Positions 38,601 through 44,966 of a stretch of 44,966 nt of DNA are shown one piece after another. The DNA lies in IMG/VR virus record IMGVR_UViG_3300025151_000073, positions 1 to 44,966 of that record; one strand, 5' to 3'. The notes beneath the pieces are model-generated. The model saw nothing but the letters and a program-made list of their open reading frames with translations, did no database searches and was not told where the DNA came from. Numbering within the stretch: the first letter of the stretch is position 1; each line of letters begins with the position of its first letter. A program made the translations under genes and the position numbers. The DNA comes from a virus.

Positions 38601-41600
38601 ATAAAATAAGAGCATCAGATACACTTGATTTCCGTCCAAGAGTATCTGTATTTGATCCTACCACTGCAACAGTTTCTCCATTCGATTTTTCTTCTAGAAG
38701 TTTCGATTCTGTTCCAAAACTTTTAATGGCACCTGGAGAAGGATCTATTTTAGGATACGAATATTATCTTCCCAGAATTGATAAATTATATCTTGATAGG
38801 TATGGAAGTTTTATTGTCGAAAAGGGAGTGTCCTCAAAATATCCTAAAGCACCCACTAAAAATGATGCATTATTGGAAATTGCTACTATCAATCTTCCAC
38901 CATTCCTATATACTCCACAAAACGCATCTATAACTCTAATTGACAATAGAAGATTTACCATGAGGGACATTGGTAATATCGAAGATCGAGTTGAAAATTT
39001 GGAGAGAATAACTTCACTATCATTATTGGAGTTAAATACACAAACATTACAAATTAGAGATGCGGATGGAAGAAATAGATTTAAGAGCGGGTTCTTTGTT
39101 GACGATTTTAAAAATTATTCTTTGATTGATAGACCATTATCTTCTATTCAAATTAATCCGACAGCAGAGGAATTAATACCAATTATCAGTAGAAATTCCA
39201 TTAAATCGCAGATTGTGCTGTCTGATAATATTACACCTCAAAGTGTAGATTTTACGGATAATGCTGATTTATTAGATCCAAATGTTCAAAAGACGGGAAA
39301 TTCTGTAACTTTAAGATATGATGAAATAGATTGGATTGAGCAACCAATAGCAACCACAGTAGAAAATGTCAATCCATTTAATGTTGTTGTATATACTGGA
39401 AATATTGAATTGAATCCAGCAGTTGACACTTGGGTTAGAACCATTCAACTTCCGGATAGAAGTATTAGAACTTCCACTAATAGATCTAGAACTCTTACAC
39501 AAAATCTAACTAGTTCGATAAATTTAAATCTTGGCACGGCACAAATTCAAGGTCAAACTACTAATGTAAGAGTAGGTAGACAAGATGGTGGAGTTTTAAC
39601 AAGAACTTCCACAAGAACTACCACAAGAAATAGAAATCTTAGTGCGAGTAGTTCAAGTTTTGATTCTAGTACAACTGTTGATACTATTAGTTTTGATGAC
39701 ATTAGTATTAGAAATGAACATATTTCATCTTCGGATGAAACATTCATGAGATCTAGAAACACCGAATTTTTAATATCTAATCTCAAACCATCTACAAGAT
39801 TCTATCAATTCCTTGATGGTAATAGTGGTGTTGACTTTATTCCAAAATTAATTGAAATTTCAAATAGTACATCATTGGAAAATTATGGTACTGCTGAAGG
39901 TTCTTTCCAAATTGGAGAAACGGTAGTTGGGTCTGCCATTGGTGCGGGTGGAATTGGTCCATCTATTTCATTCAGAGTTGCTACACCAAATCATAAATTT
40001 GGTATATTTAACAACCCATCATCGATATACAATATAAATCCATACATAATTTCCGAATCAATACCATCTGCTTATAGCCAATCATCTAAAATTCTTAATG
40101 TTGACACTGCTTCATTATCTGAAGAGGCACAGGGATTATACTCTGGTTATCTTATTAAGGGAATGAAATTAGTTGGACAAACTAGTGGTGCAATTGCTTA
40201 TGTTAAAGATTTGAGATTGATATCAGATAATTATGGAGATTTAAATGGTGCTTTCTTTATAAGAGATCCAAATGCAATCCCAGTTCCTTCAGTTAGACTT
40301 CAGACTGGAACAAAAACCTTTAAAATCACTTCTAGTGCTTCAAATGATCCAGGTCTTCCTGGAAGCAATACAGTTTCTTTTGCAGAATCAAATTATAGTT
40401 CTACAGGTTCTTTAGAGCAGTGGCAAAATGAAGTTACTACTCGCACTGACAACCTTACAACTACATCTACAATAAATCTCAGAACTCAAGCATCTGCATC
40501 TTTGACAATTTCGCAAGTTGATACAGAAGTTAGGGAAGAATATGGTGATCCATTAGCCCAAACGTTTGTTGTTGGAGGAAATGTAGAAGCACCTTCAGAT
40601 ATTGACACAAGTGACGATATTAATGGTGCTTTCTTAACTGCCGTTGATTTATTCTTTGCAAAAATAGATCAAGGAAATGCGCCAGTAAAAGTCCAAATAA
40701 GAACAACTGAATTAGGTTTCCCAACAAGAACAATTTTAGGAAAAACTGTCACCATAAGACCAACAACCGTTGATTCTAATGGCAATATCATAAAGAATAT
40801 TGAAGTATCAAACACTGGAGATATTGCAACAAAAGTTACTTTCCCAGAACCTATTTTCTTAGCGCCAGGTAAAGAATATGCAGTGGTAATTTTAGCAGAA
40901 ACTAGCGATGAATATGAAGTTTGGACTGCTACTATGGGAGAAACCTCTGTAGCATCTGATGAGATTCCTCCGAATTCAAACGCAGAAAGTGCTGTCTATT
41001 CAAGACAATTTGCGCTTGGAAGTTTGTTCAAATCCCAAAATGGTTCTATTTGGACTCCAAACCAATATCAAGATCTTAAATTCAAACTTTATAAGGCAGA
41101 ATTTACTTCAAATACTGGAACGGTATTTTTCTATAACCCCACCTTGGATAAGAGTAATGATTATGTTTCAAAATTATCTATTGATCCTATAAGAACTTTA
41201 TCAAAAACTGGAACAATTGGTATTACCACCGTTAGTGGATCTTCTGCTAATATTGGAATATTAACTACAGGAAGAAAACTTGCAGGTGCTAATAATACTA
41301 ACGGATCTGCAATCGTTGTTGGTAGAGGAAGTTCTGTTACATCCTTAGCGGTTCCGGAGGGTGGAACTGGGTATGTTGTGGATAGTTCGGTGGAAACCTT
41401 TAATGTTGTTGGTTCCGGTTCTGGATTAAAATTAAATATTAGCAGTATTAATGCTAATACTGGAGCAATCACGGGTATTTCTGCTGCATCTGCGAAAGAA
41501 GATCGTGGTAATGGATATAAAGTCGGTGACGTAGTTGGTGTTGTAACTTCAACTGTTTCTAGTTCAACTGGAAGAGACGCCAGAATTACAATTACTGGAA

Positions 41601-43123
41601 TCTCAACAGATGTTGATACACTTTATGTTTCTAATGTTCAAGGCGAGTTTGGTTCAAATGGTTCTGGAAAAGCATTTGCGGTGGGTGCAGGAATAAGTTA
41701 TTTTGCTGATGATGGGACATTGACATCAATAGCAACTAATGATATAAGAACTGCCACCGGAACAGGTGGAGTGAATGCAGGAAACCACATGAGAGTAAAT
41801 CACTTCAATCATGGAATGTATTCCAATACAAATAAAGTGATATTAAGTGATGTTCAATCTAATGTTGAACCAACAACTTTGTCTGCAGCATTATCAGTTA
41901 GTGAGGTCAGTAGTGTCAGTGTAGCAAATACAAGCAACTTCACTACATTTGAAGGTGTGGAAGTAAGCGCATCAAATCCAGGATACATTAAAATAAATAA
42001 TGAAATCATTACTTATAATGATGTTGGTTCTGGATCACTCACAATTGCTAGTGATGGAAGAGCAACAGATTCTACCATTGCAGAATTGCATGAAATTGGC
42101 AACATTGTTTATAAGTATGAACTTAATGGAATATCTTTAAGGAGGGTAAATAAGACTCATACTATTGCAGAACCAATTGGAATTGATGATTATCACATTA
42201 TTGTTGATCGATCTGCGAATGGAGTTGATAGAAGTGTAGACGGAACTCCTACAGGAATGCCTCAACTCAATTTCTCCAGTGAGGCATCTACAGGTAGTAA
42301 CAATTGTAGAGCAACAGAAAATATTATGTTTGACTCCATAATTCCAACTTATAATATTATTACTCCAGGATCTTCTACTTTTATTAATGGCACAATAAGA
42401 ACTATTAGTGGAACTAGTGTTGATGGAACAGAATCTTCATTTAACGATGAAGGATTCGAACCTGTTGGAATAAATGTATTAAATACTTTGAATTCTCCAA
42501 GAATAGTTTGTTCCAAAGTAAATGAGGATCAGTTCTTATCAAATCTTCCAAGAGGCAAATCTTTTACAACAGGAATAACTTTAAATTCCAATGATTCTAA
42601 TTTATCCCCACAAATAAATCTAGATACTGCATTTACAGAATTTAGATCTAGTCGTTTTAATAAACCAATTACTGATTATGCCTCTGATGGTAGAGTTAAA
42701 TCAATTTTCAATGACCCACACTCTGCCGTATATGTTTCAAACACCATATTCTTAGCAAATCCTGCTACATCACTCAAAGTAATTTTGAGTGCATACAGAG
42801 ATCAATCTGCTGATTTTAGAGTTCTTTATAATTTAATAAGGTCAGATTCTGGACAAGTTGATCAAACATTTGAATTATTCCCTGGATATGATAATGTAAC
42901 TTATACTGATGATGATGGATTTAGTGTTGTAGATGCATCCAAAAATAGTGGATTGCCTGACAAATTTGTTCCAGCAAGTTTAGATAATGAATTTTTAGAG
43001 TATGAATTTACTGCAAATGAATTGCCACTATTTACAGGATATACAATTAAAATTGTAATGTCTGGTACTAATCAGGCACATCCACCAAGAATTAGTGAAC
43101 TGAGGACTATAGCAGTAAGATGA
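35618..43123 (+). CDS. Giant DUF4815-containing virion protein, 2501 aa
   Basis: The N-terminus NPYYDDYNSEKNFYKVLFKP (residues 9-28), then GFPVQARELTTLQSLLQ and GSHIFKEGSVVVPG, is the DUF4815-type N-terminus of phage tail/baseplate proteins. The remainder is beta-rich, with GTSGA insert motifs (GESSGTTAKI, GKSSGASGYL), an arginine/threonine-rich stretch near residue 1325 (RTSTRTTTRNRN) and a C-terminal carbohydrate-binding-like sandwich (PHSAVYVSNTIFLANPATSL, residues about 2365-2385). Position after gp8 suggests the gp9/gp10 fibre-connector role. No homology to T4 gp10 is visible by eye. Confidence 0.78.
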   Translation: MSQKTNLNINPYYDDYNSEKNFYKVLFKPGFPVQARELTTLQSLLQGQVESFGSHIFKEGSVVVPGNISYDNQFYSVKLNATSSGIDVALYIENFIGKKIVGESSGTTAKIQRVEFADDNNFESLTIYVKYLDSDNDFEFTPFEDGESLSCVDSVTYGNTTIPAGTEFASLISSDATAIGSAASIGKGIYFIRGYFVNVSKQTILLDNYTNTPSYRVGLKIDELIIGSKDDESLFDNAKGFTNFAAPGADRFKINLTLTKKLLSDTNDTDFVELLRLKNGKIQKITTKTQYNQIRDYMAERTYDESGDYAVEPFDPSVHNSLNNRLGNNGLFFSNELTEERNVPSEDLMCFKISPGKAYVRGYDVEKTGTTIIDVEKPRDTQKESNVTIPFEMGNLLRVNNVTGVPQNKATIKLYNRKVGDSGAQIGDARVYTFNLTDAAYSGAATKYDLRLYDVQTYTKITLNKDVDATDMPDGSYIKGKSSGASGYLVDAGGGTEFINLRGTSGSFAKGEQITVNGVDFPRTIREFVEYGTQNIKSVRQEAGGNFPLFTADSVLEKFRMPNGIDQINIPAVLSGVATATAAGKVFSGIRTDTIISYQRSGFSTETFNRVSSVSADGLSIELSPIASGAGVTSVYDGAVLTGSNDILVTPFPRGPIIDAENGYLFSQLPDINISSVDLLNSTFTIVEQITEGETSGAGELTFNLSSISGITSASFATFDQERYGVHYSTGIAGTITDDAFDLTNNIVTIRGLRPSQNNVVINTTLTKFGVQSKIKKYNRSQTLNITRSKYSDSGVGINTSNNDGLNFNTQYGLRVQDEEISLNYPDVAKVIVIYESLGTGNPTLDRFQFTSTASVQTNAIIGENVVGNSGNAIARVVSSPSANNLELVYLTNDVFSVGETVTFQESNIVTEVESITLGSYKDVTQLFKLDKGQKDEYYDYSRIVRNKNVSEPTRRLLVVFDYYSVPSDDNGDAFTVLSYDEERFAQDIPNIGRYKIRASDTLDFRPRVSVFDPTTATVSPFDFSSRSFDSVPKLLMAPGEGSILGYEYYLPRIDKLYLDRYGSFIVEKGVSSKYPKAPTKNDALLEIATINLPPFLYTPQNASITLIDNRRFTMRDIGNIEDRVENLERITSLSLLELNTQTLQIRDADGRNRFKSGFFVDDFKNYSLIDRPLSSIQINPTAEELIPIISRNSIKSQIVLSDNITPQSVDFTDNADLLDPNVQKTGNSVTLRYDEIDWIEQPIATTVENVNPFNVVVYTGNIELNPAVDTWVRTIQLPDRSIRTSTNRSRTLTQNLTSSINLNLGTAQIQGQTTNVRVGRQDGGVLTRTSTRTTTRNRNLSASSSSFDSSTTVDTISFDDISIRNEHISSSDETFMRSRNTEFLISNLKPSTRFYQFLDGNSGVDFIPKLIEISNSTSLENYGTAEGSFQIGETVVGSAIGAGGIGPSISFRVATPNHKFGIFNNPSSIYNINPYIISESIPSAYSQSSKILNVDTASLSEEAQGLYSGYLIKGMKLVGQTSGAIAYVKDLRLISDNYGDLNGAFFIRDPNAIPVPSVRLQTGTKTFKITSSASNDPGLPGSNTVSFAESNYSSTGSLEQWQNEVTTRTDNLTTTSTINLRTQASASLTISQVDTEVREEYGDPLAQTFVVGGNVEAPSDIDTSDDINGAFLTAVDLFFAKIDQGNAPVKVQIRTTELGFPTRTILGKTVTIRPTTVDSNGNIIKNIEVSNTGDIATKVTFPEPIFLAPGKEYAVVILAETSDEYEVWTATMGETSVASDEIPPNSNAESAVYSRQFALGSLFKSQNGSIWTPNQYQDLKFKLYKAEFTSNTGTVFFYNPTLDKSNDYVSKLSIDPIRTLSKTGTIGITTVSGSSANIGILTTGRKLAGANNTNGSAIVVGRGSSVTSLAVPEGGTGYVVDSSVETFNVVGSGSGLKLNISSINANTGAITGISAASAKEDRGNGYKVGDVVGVVTSTVSSSTGRDARITITGISTDVDTLYVSNVQGEFGSNGSGKAFAVGAGISYFADDGTLTSIATNDIRTATGTGGVNAGNHMRVNHFNHGMYSNTNKVILSDVQSNVEPTTLSAALSVSEVSSVSVANTSNFTTFEGVEVSASNPGYIKINNEIITYNDVGSGSLTIASDGRATDSTIAELHEIGNIVYKYELNGISLRRVNKTHTIAEPIGIDDYHIIVDRSANGVDRSVDGTPTGMPQLNFSSEASTGSNNCRATENIMFDSIIPTYNIITPGSSTFINGTIRTISGTSVDGTESSFNDEGFEPVGINVLNTLNSPRIVCSKVNEDQFLSNLPRGKSFTTGITLNSNDSNLSPQINLDTAFTEFRSSRFNKPITDYASDGRVKSIFNDPHSAVYVSNTIFLANPATSLKVILSAYRDQSADFRVLYNLIRSDSGQVDQTFELFPGYDNVTYTDDDGFSVVDASKNSGLPDKFVPASLDNEFLEYEFTANELPLFTGYTIKIVMSGTNQAHPPRISELRTIAVR

Positions 43124-43332
43124 TTAAAGTCGAAGGGTATCAAAATTTATATCGTGATGAAAACAGTGGTGCCATAATTAATACAGATTCTATGGCATAC
43201 AATCAATATGTGAATTCACTAGAGCAAAGAGATCTTCAAAAAAAGGAGATCTCTGATATAAAAAATGATATTGATGAGATAAAATCTCTACTCAGAAATT
43301 TATTGATGAATTCTGAGAATATAAATATCTAA
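43120..43332 (+). CDS. Small coiled-coil protein, 70 aa
   Basis: VEGYQNLYRDENSGAIINTD (residues 4-23) is a recurring start in small proteins of cyanomyoviruses; residues 30-64 are a heptad-like coiled coil (LQKKEISDIKNDIDEIKSLL). It overlaps the giant gene by 4 nt (ATGA). A virion or assembly role is likely from context. Its last codons hold a late promoter. Confidence 0.7.
   Translation: MIKVEGYQNLYRDENSGAIINTDSMAYNQYVNSLEQRDLQKKEISDIKNDIDEIKSLLRNLLMNSENINI
43320..43327 (+). promoter_or_regulatory. Late promoter inside the end of the small coiled-coil gene
   Basis: TATAAATA followed by TCTAAA, the same extended string as at 34040, lies in the last codons (ENINI) of the preceding gene. ATG 43359 is 39 nt downstream. 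Confidence 0.75.
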
Positions 43333-43358
43333 AGATAAGACAGCATAATTTTTGAATA

Positions 43359-43694
43359 ATGGCAGTATTTGTATCCAACATAACAATTGAGCAAGGGTTC
43401 GACTTTGATACGTCTTTTCAATTGGAAGATACTAGAACAAACACTCCATTGGTTTTGACCGGTGCTGAAACGGAAGGCATGTTGAGAAAAAGTTATACAA
43501 GTGCAAATGCCGTCTCCTTTGCTTCTACTGTAACTGATGATGTGCAAGGTATTATTTCAATATCTTTGACATCTACTCAAACAGCAACACTGAAACCTGG
43601 AAGATACGTATATGATGTAAAACTGACCAGTGCCGGAAAAGAATTCAAAGCAGTTGAAGGATCAGCATTAGTACGAGCCGGAGTAACTAGGTAA
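43359..43694 (+). CDS. Virion-associated beta protein, 111 aa
   Basis: VSNITIEQGFDFDTSFQLED, then a beta sandwich ending in KPGRYVYDVKL and EGSALVRAGVTR. This is the layout of small immunoglobulin-like fibre-associated proteins in cyanomyovirus tail regions. It is driven by the late promoter at 43320 and overlaps the next start by one base (TAATG). Function not demonstrated. Confidence 0.68.
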   Translation: MAVFVSNITIEQGFDFDTSFQLEDTRTNTPLVLTGAETEGMLRKSYTSANAVSFASTVTDDVQGIISISLTSTQTATLKPGRYVYDVKLTSAGKEFKAVEGSALVRAGVTR

Positions 43695-44966
43695 TGCCAA
43701 GCATAAACGATAGAATTGGTTCTCAAAACGTAATTCGCGTTTTATCCAATGCCTCCGCCCCACCATCAAGACTACTTAATCTAACTGATGTTGAATCAAC
43801 ATCTCAGGCAGATGGCAATCTTTTAATTTGGGATGCTAGCACCAGCAAATTCGTCATGGGTCGCGACCTTGACGGGACAGAAGGATATGTATTTACTGGT
43901 GGAACGGGCAATGTAGGTATAGTAACGTTTTCCGGAACTACTCAGTCAGAATCAACCACAACTGGTGCAGTAATCATCAGTGGTGGTCTGGCAGTTGGAA
44001 AAAATGTAAATTTTGCTGATGGATTAAATGTTGTTGGTATCGCAACATTTTCAAATGAAGTTGACATTAATGCTGCTGTTGATATTTTAAGAGGATTAAA
44101 TGTTGCAGGTGTTACTAGTGTAGCATCTCTGAATATTGGTGCAACACAAGTAATTAGCAGTGGTAGAGAACTTCAAAATATTGCTTCTTTAGATGCCACC
44201 ACCACGGCAACTATTGAAGCTGCAATTGAAGTCGCACCAAATACATTCACTGATTTAAAAATTAGTGGAGTATCAACTTTTATTGGCATTGCAACCTATG
44301 CTGCAGGAATTCAGGTTGTCTCTGGAGTATCGACTTTTGATGTTGCTGTTGATATTAATGCTGGATTAGATGTTGATGGTCAAACCGACCTAGATGAAGT
44401 AGTAATTGCTGGTGTCACTACATTCAATAATGCTGATGTAGTTTTCCAGGGTGCTGCTGCTGGTCAGAATATAACATTTGATGCTTCTGAAAATGATTTA
44501 GAGTTTACTGATAATGCTAGAATAAAATTTGGTAATAATGATGATCTTGAGATATGGCATGATGGCACCAACAGTAATATAAAAAATTCTACGGGTGATT
44601 TTCATATTCGTAGTGATTCACTCGCACTCAAAACAGCAGATAATAGTGAGAGATATCTTAAAGCTACCAAGAATCAAGATGTAAAATTATATTATAATGG
44701 CAATGAGATATTTGCCACCACTGCTGAGGGTGTCGATGTCACTGGACGCACAGAAACCGATCTCTTAAATGTTTCTGGTGTATCTACTTTAACAGGCAAT
44801 GTATCCTTTGGAACAAGCGCCTTCTTTGGTGATAATGATAAAATCAATATGGGTGATGGTAATGACTTACAGATTTATCACGCCTCTAATGGAACTGGTG
44901 TCATTCAGAATGCTGGTTCTGGTCAACTACAACTTCGTAGTAATACAATCAGACTACTGAATCAAG
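43694..44966 (+). CDS. Tail-fibre-like protein, 3' truncated by the window
   Basis: The ORF stays open for 424 codons to the last base. After a non-repetitive start (SINDRIGSQNVIRVLSNASA) it becomes a repeating fibre: GVSTF/GIATF units, then DLEIWHDGTNSNI, KLYYNGNEIFATTAEG and DLQIYHASNGTGVI. This is the repeat type of cyanophage tail fibres, with beta-helical strands separated by hydrophobic turns. The C-terminal receptor-binding part is beyond the window. Confidence 0.75.
   Translation, partial: MPSINDRIGSQNVIRVLSNASAPPSRLLNLTDVESTSQADGNLLIWDASTSKFVMGRDLDGTEGYVFTGGTGNVGIVTFSGTTQSESTTTGAVIISGGLAVGKNVNFADGLNVVGIATFSNEVDINAAVDILRGLNVAGVTSVASLNIGATQVISSGRELQNIASLDATTTATIEAAIEVAPNTFTDLKISGVSTFIGIATYAAGIQVVSGVSTFDVAVDINAGLDVDGQTDLDEVVIAGVTTFNNADVVFQGAAAGQNITFDASENDLEFTDNARIKFGNNDDLEIWHDGTNSNIKNSTGDFHIRSDSLALKTADNSERYLKATKNQDVKLYYNGNEIFATTAEGVDVTGRTETDLLNVSGVSTLTGNVSFGTSAFFGDNDKINMGDGNDLQIYHASNGTGVIQNAGSGQLQLRSNTIRLLNQ

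Overview
The window is a stretch of a T4-like cyanomyovirus genome (a lytic marine phage of Synechococcus or Prochlorococcus). The main grounds are a baseplate block in T4 order (gp25, gp6, a giant protein in the gp7 position, gp8, a second giant protein), T4-type late promoters reading TATAAATA, a CP12 Calvin-cycle inhibitor gene, and dozens of plus-strand microproteins of the kind found in these phages. No confident gene lies on the minus strand. No tRNA, integrase, IS element or CRISPR array was seen.

Layout. 1-2491: a partial DUF4385 gene, small hypothetical genes and cp12. 2531-7060: a DNA-processing island with a MvaI/BcnI-type restriction endonuclease overlapping a TSPPY cytosine/adenine methyltransferase, a PD-(D/E)XK-like nuclease, a ParB-like/DGQH-motif protein and a Dam-family adenine methyltransferase, mixed with small orphan genes. 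7129-9776: orphan genes including a SprT-like zinc metalloprotease. 9773-13523: three Fe(II)/2-oxoglutarate-type dioxygenases, a glycine-rich adhesin and two zinc-ribbon-like proteins. 13524-13873: a non-coding control region with repeated TCTCGACGAGA palindromes around a near-consensus sigma70 promoter. 13874-16511: microproteins, mostly with their own promoter cassettes. 16578-19661: a ligase-like nucleotidyltransferase, an AbrB-like protein, a glycosyltransferase-like protein and small conserved genes. 19690-44966: the late virion block, with proteins of 4005 and 2501 residues and a truncated tail-fibre gene at the right edge.

Regulation can be read in unusual detail. Many small early-type genes carry a -10 hexamer 29-35 nt before the start codon. 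Eleven of these belong to two cassette families (TATAAT and TATTGT) and have a GTGTCAC-like box at a nearly fixed 35-38 nt upstream of the -10. Separate TTGACA-17-TATACT/TAAAAT/TATGAT promoters precede the ParB-like gene, the gene at 9046, the gene at 13874 and the glycosyltransferase-like gene. Virion genes instead follow TATAAATA late promoters. Together this suggests that host-polymerase promoters drive takeover, DNA-modification and metabolic genes early, and that phage late transcription drives the baseplate and fibres. Assignments come from reading sequence and from recalled family motifs; no database search was run.
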